DNA of 64,000 nt from Saccoglossus kowalevskii (taxonomy: Eukaryota > Hemichordata > Enteropneusta > Harrimaniidae): positions 1,096,494 through 1,160,493 of the forward strand of contig NW_003116447.1 in NCBI RefSeq assembly GCF_000003605.2, read 5' to 3'. The first letter of the stretch is position 1. Every line of letters begins with the position of its first letter. Positions 12,862 to 26,223 of this stretch are shown here, piece after piece. Under the pieces are notes generated by a model. The model was not told the DNA's origin. It saw only the letters and a program-made list of their open reading frames with translations, and searched no databases. Made by a program: the position numbers and the translations under genes.

Positions 12862-12960
12862 ACCGTATTTGCACTATTAGTAGCGCACACGCTTGCATAA
12901 AATAGTGAGGTGTTTATATGGTCAAAATAAGTAATATTTCAGTGATCCAGCGATTTTTAG
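12862..12960. mobile_element. Family H element, partial
   Basis: ACCGTATTTGCACTATTAG followed by GGTCAAAATAAGTAATATTT and AGTGATCCAG, shared with the copy at 57178. Confidence 0.55.
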
Positions 12961-14192
12961 TTTAAGAAATGATTAAAATGTAAGCTGAACTTGCATTAAA
13001 AGTACACAACTTTGTCTCGATAAAATTTACAGGTAACTAATCAGACCATTTATGCGAATGCTTGCACTTTTCATCTACATGTGTGGTCTAGACTTTCCAC
13101 ATCAACAAATATTACTGTTAATATGCTGTGCATCTTGTGTGTGTATAAGGAGAAGGGTTGAGATATGATCTCAAAACGTGTGTTGCCAGCTTATTTGAAG
13201 CATGCTAGGTATAATAAATGCATTCTCCTTCCATATGCTACTCTCTACAAACTGATATTAGAAACTGTGTTTCTGTGAGATCCGTTTCCACAAATTGGAT
13301 CTCATCATCATTTGAGAAGGAAATCATTGCTGGTTGTATTACTGCTCTAATTGGTATTTAAAAATACATTGTGTATCGTTTGGGAAACCTTTTTTGGATG
13401 ATGCATGCTTATGTACCTACAGGCTGGGGAATTATTCCAGTTAGAGTGTGATTGTTTCTGTAGAGGTTCTGTGATAAATATGTTGTGTAAAATATTAGAA
13501 GTTGAGTGGTCGAGAATTCAGGCAATAAATGCTGTGTTCTATGGACATAATCAAGTATTATATGCAATATTTACAAATTTATTTTCAATAGATGATACTG
13601 TGCATGCGAGTATATTTGTAGCGTTGAACGTGCACCAATTTCACATAGGTAAATACCTAATGGGTATTCTCAATCTAAACCCCATATTTGTGAACAATAA
13701 AGTCATTATTTAGTTGTCCAGTAAACACAGTTTTTGGTTGATGTGCATTTCTATCGGTGGTGCATTTCTATTACAGCAAATACGAATCTGAATCATGGTA
13801 TTAGTCATCCAACACTGACTTTTCTATAAATACAGCAATATTTACTGAAGCAAGTCAGACGCAGATAAGTTTGCAGGTGTTTGAGTTGATGTTGTATGTG
13901 ACACAATAGAATACCATGGATTTAACCGTGTATGGAATAATAAATTTAGGTGGAATTCTTTAGTTATCCCAAATCCTAAAATTTTAATCAATTCACAGTA
14001 CAAGAATAATCCACTTTGCTGTCTATAATATTGTTATAATACCATTATTATTATCGTATTTTATAAAAGGGATCTGTTACCAGTAGAATTTACCCTTTTA
14101 TCGATTTAGTTTTAAATGGAATAAACCATTATTTTGATGGATGGGTGGGTGGGTAGGTGATGGGTGACTGGATAGATGTGTCAACAGTTGTT

Positions 14193-14430
14193 TAACCCTT
14201 TCAGTGCCAGATATCTTTCTCGCCCAAAATTCAGTGCAAATATTTTCGCATTTTGTACAAATTTTCACTAAATTTCATCATCACTTAGGAAGATAGTGTT
14301 TCAGATATTGCTTTTAGTTTTTGGTTAAAAGGTTTATCAATTTTTAGCAACATTTTATGTTTAGAAGGTGCAGACTATACAAAATAATTTTTCAGATAGT
14401 TGTTGACAATGGCGGTCAACAGATTAAAAG
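14193..14430. mobile_element. Possible diverged TTAA-type element
   Basis: TTAACCCTTTCAGTGCC at the left and GGCGGTCAACAGATTAA at the right with TTAA edges. The right terminus matches poorly, and the interior resembles copy 1-3 only in overall composition. Confidence 0.35.
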
Positions 14431-15754
14431 CATAATCCGTTTCTCCTAACCCTGCCCTTACCATTGTAAGTGAAGAATGCCCTGTAAATAAATATAGAAT
14501 AGGGCAACCCCCAAAAAACAAAACAAAAAACCACTATGGTCTACTCCTCGATGCTTTTCTGACTGATAATCTGGTCATGTATCAGTAATAGCGTGAAGAA
14601 TGAACTTATTTGAATAGAAAATGTGAACTAAACATCTCTTATAACTTTTATTAATGTCTGGAGAAAAATGTTAGAAGGTCACTTTGTGTAATGTTAGTTT
14701 TATTGATGGTTGTTAAAGTGGTAGTTGAAGTAGTTTTGTGTAACTGTCCTTGTTTTCTCATTGTAACAGCTTATTGCTGTATTCTAATTGTATTTCACCC
14801 CTCTTCTTCTACAAAACCTTTAGATAGGTTATTGTCATGTTAAATTTAATGTCTATGGAGTTTTTAGCATGGCTGATTGTATTGACGGTGCTTGCTAGAC
14901 AGTGTGTATTTTGTTGTTCCTATCCGTAACACAGCATTTGTGAAAGTAGGGTGTGTTGTGGCATTTCCTGAAAGCTCTTTGTAATCATTATTGTATATTT
15001 CAGTGTATTGTGGGAAGGTTTTCTTTAAAATTGGAATAAAAAATAACATCTGTTGATATATGGTTGACCTGTGGTAGCTAAGATGTTTGAAAGTGGAATT
15101 TTTTTCAGGGGGGTTTATACAAGTATAGTTTTTTGCAGCTTCATGAAATAGAATTTCATGTGCATGTTTCTGGCATGGTTGTCTGTGATTGTTGGCATGC
15201 ATACTGTACATTGATATGCTTGTTGCAGGCCTTTGTACCTAAACATCTACTGCATGTGTACATTGTGTACTTTGTTGTAAATTACATTTCAGCATGGTGG
15301 TATTACTATGCTTAGGTAGCCTTGAAAATTTTCATGAAAAAGCAAGGTTATTGATATGTTTGTTACTATTGTATCAAAATACGCACATATTAGGCAGTAT
15401 TATTAGCTGGAATGAACACTGCAAAGTTTCAGTCTAAAAATTGCTTTTTACTGCAAAGTCAACTGTTCAAACATACAACTGTATCACATTCTGATTGGCT
15501 AAAATGAGGAACATGTGATGTATACTTTCGTGTTATATTGTTGCCTTATCGGAATTTGAAAGTGGTTTGTGAACGTGGTCCGCGAACACAATGAAATTTT
15601 GATTATTTTGTGTTGTATATTGGTAATGTGTTAGAAAAAAAATTCACATGCAAATCAGTAAATGTAATATCACATGATCTGCATAGAAATCTTGCATATA
15701 TGAATTTCTTTTGATACTGTCATATTTCTGCAATATTTGGCTGGTATTTTATTG

Positions 15755-15835
15755 CTTAAAGCGGGAGGGTCCTTCACCTGCGCACGAGGTGGATTTGAGT
15801 CCCAAGTGATAACAAAACACGCTAGAATGGCAATA
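15755..15835 (-). mobile_element. Family B MITE, truncated copy
   Basis: TTAAAGCGGGAGGGTCCTTC followed by ACCTGCGCACGAGG and GAGTCCCAAGTGATAACA matches the reverse strand of the right half of copy 1; the other half is absent. Confidence 0.65.
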
Positions 15836-16696
15836 CATGTCATGATACCAACAGCTGTTTTGGTTTGCGAGGTTAGAACACTGCCTGTATTGTACAACGT
15901 CTTTTACTGTAGAAGTCTTTATTTCCACTGATATTTAATTATTTTGACCATATCGTTGCGTTTTAAATAGTTTCAAAGTTGTATAGCAATTTTACATGAT
16001 CGCATAGATTTAATTTAGCAGATTTCTCTTATAAGTGGAAAATAACTAAATTAAAAATTAATGGTTAATTAATGGGTTTACAGTATGCATATATTCCCAG
16101 TGAATAGCACTTAAACGTTTTCCTCTATAAATGTACTCCTAAATGTGCCATATGTTAACTGCACTGTCTTGTATTACCAGTATTAAAATTACTTGCATGT
16201 ACATGGTTACATGGAAATATTTGTCACTGAATTCCTGTCACTTTGTGTGAATAGTCAAACTGATCAAATTGCTGCTGTTGTTGTCGATATAGAAACGATC
16301 AAACAATTGGCTTATTATTCTTGTTAACGGTTTCCCTAGTTGCCTCAACTCCTGCTTATCGGGGCAGGTAGTTTGCCATCATAATAATTTCAAAAAGCGT
16401 GTTTTCATGAAATGCACTCTAGTTGTCAAATTTAATAGATTACTAAAACCAAATTGTAATCGTATTGGCATGCAGTGTCGGCCATATTTATGACACTTGG
16501 CACTCTGGCATTTTCATAACACTCCCCAGGAAGAGTAGCGTCTCTGGATCAACTTTCTCATACACGTGCTGGAATGTACACACAGTCCAAATGCTAAGGT
16601 TTCTCAGGTGTGGTTTTAAATTTATTTTTAGTACAAAAACCTTTCACCTCAAATTTTTCTAGAGGTCTGGTGATATTTCCTTATGTTCAGTTACAT

Positions 16697-16939
16697 TTAA
16701 CCTTTTCACCCCAAGTTTCTCCTTTACGTCATAAATTCGCAAAAAGTCTAATTTATAGTCTGCACTTTGCTTCAGAAGATTGGGACAAAATTGCAAATTT
16801 TTTTTAGTAAAAACTGAAAATTGACTCAAATTTTGTAAGTTGGCTCCAAAATTAGGATTCATTTCCAGAAATATTGAAGAATGTGAGAAAAAAAGTGAAG
16901 ACAAATTTTGGCGATAAAGTCTGGTAGTGAAAAGGTTAA
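16697..16939 (-). mobile_element. TTAA-flanked (piggyBac-like) MITE, copy 1
   Basis: TTAACCTTTTCACCCC at the left and GGTAGTGAAAAGGTTAA at the right, both edges TTAA. The interior shares TTTTAGTAAAAACTGAAAAT and CTCCAAAATTAGGATTCATT (reverse strand) with the copies at 27628 and 44664. TTAA target sites and a CCYT-like terminus are hallmarks of the piggyBac superfamily. Confidence 0.75.
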
Positions 16940-17260
16940 CATAGCTAGATTATGTGATATGGTAGTTAACAAAACTGATTTATTGGCTTGTACATAATAG
17001 TGGTGACGAAATGCACCTACTTTTGCTGCTCCCACGTTGAGTAGGGCAACATTTCATATAGGACTTTAAATACCATGCGCTTATAATACATACATGATGC
17101 ACTCACTGTGGAGGCATTTTTTTTCACGGTTTCACCAGTGTTTAATTTCGCTATATTTTGATATTTGATCACATTCACTGGATTTTTAATTGGAATAATA
17201 AATACCATAGTAATGTTGACATTGGTTTCATTTAGCTTGTTTTCAGTTACCATATTTGAA

Positions 17261-17430
17261 TACTGTAAAATACTTTATTTTTCGCTTGGAATTAATTTTC
17301 GCTATTTTCACTGAAGGATTGATTCAGTGAAAATAAAATACATCCAATATAGCTTTTTTGCTATTTTACATTCAACTCGTCAAAAATCAGTGAAAATAAA
17401 TTCCAGCAAAAAATAAAGTATTTCACAGTA
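17261..17430 (+). mobile_element. Family A palindromic MITE, copy 3
   Basis: Starts TACTGTAAAATACTTTATTT and ends AAATAAAGTATTTCACAGTA. Slightly shortened in the right half, where the ACAAAACATCCAAAAAGTC block of other copies is missing. Confidence 0.85.
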
Positions 17431-18628
17431 ATAGAAGCATACTTAAAATTGAAAATTGCATTTATTTTGTATTTTATCATTAAAATGTAGTTTATTTTGA
17501 CAAAGCACACACACCTGTCATTTATGTAAGTGCATGCAGATGTACATGGAGCAAATATAGTATCTGTGAATATAACAAAATTTCAAACCCATCCTATAAT
17601 TAATGCATTTACAACAGGATAATGTTTGAAATAAAAGTTCTTCACCGCTCAATTTGCAGTTAGAGATATTCCATTTTTACTTCGGTGAACTTCAAAAAAA
17701 CTTTGAGTGTAAAAGATGGATTTTAAGGCTATTAAATGTTTGAAACAATTGTGTGATACTATTTGAATGAAATGTCCTGGCCTTGTCATGCATTGCTCAT
17801 TGACTAGGATGAGAGACCCATTGACTAATCCATAGAGAAATGTTCCTTTCTATGCGTTATCACGCTAACCCCTAATCCATGGTGGAATTTCGGGCTATAC
17901 ACTGAGAACCGCATTTCATTCTCGTTTATTGTCGGCCATGCACACAATTGCTAAATAGTTGTATTGAGAAATATTCCATCAATGGTTTTGCAGCCGACCC
18001 TACTGGGTTTTTATTATCACTGTAAAGTTCAGTCAACATAATAGCTTCTTTGGCCATTTAATACAACCAACACTCCTTGAAATTGGGTGTGGCTGTTGCA
18101 TCTGTCGCCACTTCTCCCTCCTGATGACTGCAGGTGTGGCTTATGAATCTGTAGTTCACTGGCTGAATAAATGATGGGACTTTCAGTTATAATTAAACAG
18201 AAGTGCTTAAGGTGTTTTTGAAGTCAAAGGTGAGCTTTTATTGTTCGAAAAACCACTGCTGTGTTGTCTGGTTTTAGAACTGTGTAACTGAGCAGGCCTT
18301 GGCGGTCACTGCTTACAGACTTTCTTCAATATAATACTAACAAAAACAAGACTGTTTTTGCAAGCAACACAGAAAGAATTTTTTTGATACGAGATGGAAT
18401 GCAAATCCGCACTGTGTGTGATGTTATGCTCTCCAGCATCTCGTGTGACAGATGGAGTTGATATTAAAGCCAGCATCCTGGTTATAGACTGTCTGACAAC
18501 AGTTATGTTCATTAAAACTACTCTCTGGGGTAATGTGCTCAATATTAGATTGAGCAGCTATGTTGTATGATAAATTAAGTAAAAGTTTTGATTACTCTAA
18601 TGTATCCAAAAATAATGACGCAAAATAA

Positions 18629-19350
18629 TCTAGGTTGTCTTCCCATGATGGTTTGCACACAGTATCACAGGTTGTCTTCCCATGATGCTTTGCATACAGT
18701 ATCACAGGTTGTCTTTCCATGATGCTTTGCACACAATATCACAGGTTGTCTTCCCATGATGCTTTGCATACAGTATCACAGGTTGTCTTTCCATGATGCT
18801 TTGCACACAGTATCACAGGTTGTCTTTCCATGATGCTTTGCATACAGTATCACAGGTTGTCTTTCCATGATGCTTTGCATACAGTATCACAGGTTGTCTT
18901 TCCATGATGCTTTGCACACAGTATCACAGGTTGTCTTTCCATGCTGCTTTGCACACAGTATCACAGGTTGTCTTCCCATGATGCTTTGCACACAGTATCA
19001 CAGGTTGTCTTCCCATGATGCTTTGCACACAGTATCACAGGTTGTCTTTCCATGATGCTTTGCATACAGTATCACAGGTTGTCTTTCCATGATGCTTTGC
19101 ATACAGTATCACAGGTTGTCTTCCCATGATGCTTTGCACACAGTATCACAGGTTGTCTTTCCATGCTGCTTTGCACACAGTATTACAGGTTGTCTTTCCA
19201 TGATGCTTTGCATACAGTATCACAGGTTGTCTTCCCATGATGCTTTGCACACAGTATCACAGGTTGTCTTTCCATGATGCTTTGCACACAGTATCACAGG
19301 TTGTCTTCCCATGATGCTTTGCACACAGTATCACAGGTTGTCTTCTCATA
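18629..19350 (+). repeat. 37-bp tandem array, 19 full units
   Basis: The unit is CACAGGTTGTCTTTCCATGA plus TGCTTTGCACACAGTAT. Unit starts fall exactly every 37 bp from 18629 to 19332 with no indel, and a decayed partial unit follows to about 19350. Variation is confined mainly to two positions (TTTCC/TTCCC and GCACAC/GCATAC), plus a rarer ATGCTG variant in the units starting at 18925 and 19147, six units apart. Because 37 is not a multiple of three, the 62-codon frames inside it are artefacts. Confidence 0.97.
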
Positions 19351-19686
19351 ATACTTATTTATGTCTGGCATAGAGCAATAGATGAATGGGGTTCCTCTTA
19401 CAATGTTGTAATTTTTCAGTATTTTCTGGTAAACCTTACTGTCCTTTGCTTGTATCCTGGCCCTGTCAAGTTGGCAAAAAATAAAGGGACAATCAGCTGC
19501 TCCTTTTTCATATGTGATTTTCAATTATGCAATAAAAAAACTTGTGTAGTCAGTCTGACAAGCATCATAGACTTCTGTTGTTGCCTACTTCTGCATTGAT
19601 GTAGAAATCAGGTAACAAAGTTATCAATGTTGCCTTTCATTAATGTCCGTTAACACCAAACACCTAAATATAGTGGTTTCTAGTAC

Positions 19687-19785
19687 TACTGTATTTGCTC
19701 TATTGATGTGTATACACTTGCATAAGTAAATATTTCAATGATTCAGTTCACAAGCACTTCTATTGGAAATGGTCTTCTAAATACG
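19687..19785. mobile_element. Family H element
   Basis: TACTGTATTTGCTCTATTGA at the left; CACTTCTATTGG and GGTCTTCTAAATAC at the right. Confidence 0.6.
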
Positions 19786-22700
19786 ATATATATTGTTTCA
19801 TTCAGTCTGGATCCCCTTATGTCCAAGCAGGAAGATTTTATATAATTTATATCAAAAAACCTGTTTCTAAACGTATTTTGTATGCACTGTCAAAATTGAT
19901 TCATCCCCATCTTGCATTGTAAATTTCCACCCCTCAAGAATATTGGACTGACCCTGAAATATTTTTCAAATAATATTGGTGTATCAGCTTGAGTTTTACA
20001 AGGCAGTGTCAACAATAACACCACAGCAAGGGTAAAATAATACTGCCATGTGCCATACTGTTCAGTAATAATGCCACAAGTGCTGCTAATTTAACACAAT
20101 CTGCAAGAATACCCATATATAATGGCTTGACTGGACTCCTGGACTGGCTGATAGTAGCTGGCACACCAAAAAATAATCTATTCTTACAGACGAGCCGGAA
20201 CAGAATTTTTTTGTTCGTGTGGGGGAAATTTGGTTAGCATGGGGGAAAACAGAGGTGTTAATTCGAAAATTCATTGTCTTTTCCTGTTTGTGATTGGTCC
20301 TGGCAACGTTTGGGGGATCATCATGTAGCTCCGACTGTGAGAATACTTTAGAGGCCAAAGATAATTAAAATGTTCATTAATATTTATTTGGGAGTGTAGG
20401 GGTCAAAGATGACTAATTACTGTGAACAAAAATCACATTGTGGTGTTTTATATACTATAAGGCCATTACTATTATTATGAGAAACAAGGTTATACATGGA
20501 ATAAACTTTTATTTCATTTCTTCTCTCCGATCAAAGATCTCACTTCAATTCTTTGAGAATCACACAAATCTAATGGAAATTTTAATTAATAATTTTATTT
20601 TTTTCTTGCCCTCCTCAAAAAAATTGCCTTATAAAAACCCGAGAAACAAGGAATAAAAAAGTCTGGCCTAAACCTCTTGAAAATAAATTTTGTAAGTATT
20701 AAGGTGCATTTCTTCTATTGGCATCTGCCCCAAATCCTATGTAGATTAATAGACAATCCACAGTTTGGGTTAACAATCAGGCTGGCATACATTACATCTG
20801 TATATAGTAGAGGGGTCACCATATGGTCACTGTTGTATAGTGCACTCTAATAAATAAATGCTAATCTCCTTGTACGAATGTCAGATATTTCAGAGAAAAG
20901 CTGGTTTTCCGATATTTGTCCCACCCCGAAACGGCCTTGAGCTTGATCCTTCAAAGGTCACACATCCTGGCACTCTGCGAGTATTGTTGTACTTCACCTT
21001 TGAATCTAACATTGTTTCTGCTCAAATTTTGTAGAATTTTTTGAAAATGACTTCAGGTCTAAATAAATACCAATTTTGAAAAAAAAAATTATGTACTGTT
21101 TTGTGGATGCATTTCGGGGAGGGGGGGTATTTAGGAAATGGTTAACCCCAGGAAGTACCAGGATGTATGACCTTTTTAGTGGCCATATTTGATTAAAACG
21201 TTAACAACTCATTTTCTTCACATGCCTAAAGCTTTTTTCTTTCCCAATTTCATGCTCAAATTACCTTTGGAAATATAATACCATTACTCCATATATAAAA
21301 TAAGCTAGACTATACTGATTCCTACCATTAATAATTACATATTTACTATTGAATAGTGCTAACAATTAGTTGTATAGGCCAGCCAGGGTGTTCATTTTTA
21401 GATAACAGCAGGCCAAGTTGCCCATCTATTCAGTAATTTTTACCTAATCTAAACATATATCATGTAGGTCAACTAACGAGGTATCTTTTTTTTGATTCCA
21501 TGGACAGAGCGAACCATTAGATGTAGTACATTTAGTAAAATCAATACAGTTTCTCTGGTTTAGAATCATCAGCGAGAAAAATAGTTAAAATCTTTACCTG
21601 TGTTTGTCTAATATGAGAAAGAATAATCGTCCTTTATTTCATGCAAATTATTTTAGTCATGTGATCACTTTTGGGCCAGTCAGATAATTGTATTACTACT
21701 TTACAAAGTTGGGTTGGGAAGGTCTAAATATATAAAATTTGAAAACTACTGGTATGTAAGGTGTAATTTTAATGACATGCAGTAGTGCATAAACTCACTA
21801 GCTTGATTTCTTGAACACATCCTCCTGCTGAACGCCTTCATGGATAGCCGGAATAAATGGCAAACACTGGCATTAGTAGGCGATGAGTTCTCATATTTAT
21901 TGATTTCACGTCATTTTGATATTAACTTGTTGATATTGACAGTTAGGATCAAAAGTGTGCATTCAACTGCTCTATTATTCTGTTCTGTTCTTCGTTTGGT
22001 CTTTACAACAAAATAACATCATACAATTTTGAAACTTGCTAATAACATTACTGACGGTGTTTAGCAGATCTCTAAAAAAACTGGTCACTATCAATTTGTA
22101 AACATTCTAAGGTTGAACATTCCTGCTTTTATTCCCTATGCAGTTCTTGCTATGGTAATTCTTTAAATAACTGCTTGCTTGTGCTAAAATATTTAATTTG
22201 ACGAATTCAAATTGGAATAAACATGACTAGATTATTATTTTTATGTGGATTTTTGTCTGTATTTAAATGATATTTAAATCATATTAATTCTTAATTTGTT
22301 ATTGGGGAAAATTAGATTGAATTATTCTCTGGGTTTACTTCTAGCAGATTTTATGCTGCAAGACCAGGTTTCAAATTCACTGGTTTGGGAAAAAAACAAT
22401 GTTTATTCTATTGATAAAATTGAATGTTTTGAGGGTTTTGATTTAACGAATTCAGCTGTTTATGAAATATGTGAAATTGAAAATAAAACCCAGTGAATAT
22501 TAATCCATATACAATGTAGTATACATGTTTACACCTGTTTTGTTTGAGAATAAGTTTAATAAATATTGAACGAGTTTCATCGGTGATGAAAACAGAATAC
22601 GACAGTCTTAAATATAACATTTGTACATGTAAATTAGCAAAGGTAGGTCAGGTCAGCTTTTACACTTTGAAAGTTTTTTCACCTTTCACAAAATAACCCT

Positions 22701-23724
22701 GCATAATGTTTTTTTTTTCCCCTGAAATAACTGTAGCCAATAGAAGATTATGTCAATTTGATCTGAAATCAACTGGGACATTTTTGAAAAATACATAAAA
22801 CCTAAAAAAGTTGCCCCAGCATTTTGTTGAAAAAAATTTGTATTGAAAGTGTTAAACAACTGATTGTCTTGTATAAAAATACTATCTGCGATCACAGCAA
22901 AATGCATTAATTTTCAAAGCAATTGTATTCTTCAAATATACAAGTTTTTCTCTACAAACAATTAGAATAATACAGTGAAGTGAAAGTGAAGCACATTTTT
23001 GTATCTTCTCTTCCTGATTATGGAAATGTTATGAATACAAATGGAGGCCGTATTTGAATTTATTTCTAGTTGTCCATTTATCTTGGTACTTGTATAAATA
23101 AACTCAGTTATGCAATTTGTATGATGTATTACAAGATTTAAGTAGTCAATTTCATAATTGAATTATTATGAACTGTGCGTGTATCTATTTAATACATCGC
23201 TAATGGTTTATTTAAATAGACTGACCTCGTACAGTAAAGGTCAAATGCAGTTCGCAGTGACAGGAGATTTGAAACACGGTCACAAATATCAGTTCGCTTC
23301 AGCTCAGAAATATTTTAGAATTCTAATAATGTAATATCTTTCAAGATGGCTGACATGTATTGGTAAGTATTTGACTGTCTGGAGGTGAAATGTCAGATTC
23401 TATCTCTTTATAAATGGGATGTTTCTGCTCCCTGGTTGTTCGAACTCATTAATGTCATCATTTATTATAAGTTGAGTAGAGAAACTTATCTAAGTTCAAC
23501 AAACTGCTGTAATCACCATGGCGATAATGGCAATTACTAGATGGTAGATTTTATGTGATGTCTGGTGTAACCATACCACATCTTGTGAAAGATCACCAAT
23601 ATTATCCAGTATATATTGTGCGAGGTTGACAGATGTATTGTATGTTATTTTTTAAGGGCATGTTCAAGCTGATTAAATCAAAGAATTGTTTTATTATTTG
23701 GTCATACTAGAGCCTCTTACCGGT

Positions 23725-24164
23725 ACTATCATCGCCATATTTTTCTGAACACCGAAACAGCAACATTGCCAGCTAAGTTACTGACTGGTTTGCTCTGTGC
23801 ACCTGGAGATCGCTGCGTGATTAGAACAAGTTATTTCAAACCAAACTCAACGAATGTCATTATAGTTGGAGATAATGATGTAATTTCCTTTAAATTTATT
23901 TTATTCAATCGTGTAAATTGCTATATAACATCAAAAAGTTATCCAAACAAAATGCATGTACTACCAGTCTGAAATGTCAGAACATATTCGCTAGTGTGCC
24001 TGGTGCATGTCCAGACGCTCATAAAGGCATGCATTTAGCCAAATTGCTAACAGTGGTTTGAACTAACCAGTTCTAATCATGTAACAATCTGGAGACACTA
24101 ATAACAAACCAGCCGGCAACTTAGCTGGCAATGTTGGTGTTTTGAACAATATGACGGCGACAGT
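23725..24164. mobile_element. Foldback element with roughly 100-bp inverted arms
   Basis: Left arm ACTATCATCGCCATATTTTT, then CAACATTGCCAGCTAAGTTA and GACTGGTTTG; right arm is its reverse complement with GGCAACTTAGCTGGCAATGT and GACGGCGACAGT. The central part is short and non-coding. A truncated second copy is at 57242. Confidence 0.8.
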
Positions 24165-26223
24165 AAAATACACTCCAATTTAAAAAATGCTTTATCTTGT
24201 CTGTTAGAAGCGCATCTCAAACTAAAATTTGCAATAATTGTAAGGCGGATCGTTTTTATGATTTATTATAACCATACACACTCAATTACATGAGTGAATA
24301 TGCTACAAATAAAGAAAACGGGTTTTGCATAATTAATCACAACTTGCCAATGTGAATATTACAGAAATTGGGATTAATGAAAATCTGTTTGTAAAAATGA
24401 TAAGTATTAGGGATTTGAGTATATGCAGGTAGGATTAACAAATTATTTTAGAATGGTTATAAATAAATTGGGTGAGTGCTTTTGTTGTATGCTGACGTTA
24501 AGGATGAATTAACTGGTGACTATCGTGGTTAACTTTTGAGTGATATCGTCATAGAGATCTTTTATTCTGCATAGTGGGACCTCATTTCAAGTGGAAGAAG
24601 GGAGTGGGAATTTTGTTGATCTTGGTAACACTTTGACCACCAGCTTTTTGACCCTTCACAAAATATTTTTTTTTTTTATTCTTCGTAAATTGTGATCATG
24701 CCCTGTTGCCACTCGAAAATTATATCAATTTGGCACTATTAAAATGATAAAAAATTCATAAATTTATTAAAGTTGCTTTAAAACATTTATGGTGCTAAAA
24801 ACAGTTAATGGTTATTTGGCTTCAGCATTGATCTTTACTAATTGACAGTGTTTTATGTTTCTGGGGTTATAGTTGTCAACATCTAATAACATGGCTGGTC
24901 AATTGTCAAAGTAGTATTGATTGACTTTGGAATGCACAACTATTGAAAGTGAACTGTAAATAGGCAGGGCAATGAGGTAAAACTCACCCATCCATGTTAT
25001 GATGACGCCATATTCTATACATGCACAAAACAGTTGATTTCAATGTGAAAGAGGGCTGTGCTATAACTGGAGGTTGTTTGATTATCATAGTTTGACAGGG
25101 TGATGTGATGTGCCTGACAGACAGACAGGTTAGTTCTTGTAACACTTCAAGACTTGACACTTGTGTGTGTTGATAATGATGAGTGGGATAGGCCTGAAGT
25201 ATGCAGTTGACCTCGCTTTTTTAAGTTTCGAAATTGGTGCTACAAATGCCGCGTCTTGCATGCTGTCTGGATTTATATATAGAGTTGTAAAAACTATTTG
25301 AACTATAGCACGCAAACTGACCTCTGTTACTGTCTTGTTTACTGAACTCATTTTTTTACTTTTATTTGTGGCCTGTGTTTTGAGTAGATTGTTCCAGTGT
25401 GGCGCATTGCAAGTTTAAAAGTCTTTTTAGGGTGAAATCTTTCAAAGCAATCTCCAATGCTCGGTCCTTTGCTCTATCTTTTTGTGTACAAGTATAACTT
25501 GTAGGAATATATATATATACTATTGGATCTAGGCTTTGTCTGTTTTGAACATAGGAATGTGAATGTTTAGGGGGTCAACCCTTTGAAATCAGGGGGGGTG
25601 AGTGTGATCTGGGCAATTTTTTTCTTTCATGGTCTCTTATCTGAGTATTTTAATTTTTCTTGACTGTGCCAACATTTTTCTCTTGCATTATCTACCATGT
25701 TATTTTGTTTACATTGCATATTAGTTTTAACAAGTCTTCCAGCCTCCCCCTCCCCCATGATTCAAATGATCAACCCCTTAGTCTTGAGCTATACTTTAAT
25801 GTTCATGGCATTCTGAAAAGTCTTTTCAACATGCTAATAGGTTGACAAATAACAGAAAAGGTCATGCTTTTCATTCACAGGTGAAACGAAGGTATTTCAG
25901 TATTACATTCTTCTACAAATGTACAGCCTTACTCGAGCAATGTCATAGTTGACTTGGGTTTCATGTTTATTCAAACCTTAACACCAAAACAGATTTCAGC
26001 AGGAAGGCCCAACAGAAGTTTCTAAACAGGAAACAAAATATGCACTCTGTAAGTTGGTTAGATTTGGTGACTGCAATTGTCTGGCAAACAAAAGGTATGA
26101 CTGGGTAGTTTGAAAGTTTAGTTGCCACTCAGTGTTCAGCACTGGTCCTCTATGGTGTTATAGAGTAAAAACAAAGTTTAGAAGAGATGGGTTCAACCAG
26201 TTGACTGTGTAATTTTTGTTCTA

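Larger units (their letters stand above)
5578..18628 (+). other. CpG-poor non-coding DNA, probable 5' intron sequence
   Basis: Apart from the candidate exon at 10290-10417 and the transposon copies listed separately (6910, 8631, 9648, 10722, 12226, 12862, 14193, 15757, 16697, 17261), I see no gene. Short frames such as 11892-12173 and 13405-13713 match nothing I know. Confidence 0.6.

Noticed and set aside
13405-13713. 102-codon open frame on the + strand
   Set aside because: Translation matches no family I know and its 3' part resembles family H repeat sequence.
14864-15211. 115-codon open frame on the - strand
   Set aside because: No similarity to a known protein, AT-rich composition and no splice or promoter context.
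18867-19277. Two near-identical 62-codon frames
   Set aside because: They are read-through of the 37-bp tandem array, whose unit length shifts frame each time; not genes.
18629-19350. CRISPR-like array
   Set aside because: Units are contiguous with no unique spacers, and the DNA is from an animal; it is a minisatellite.
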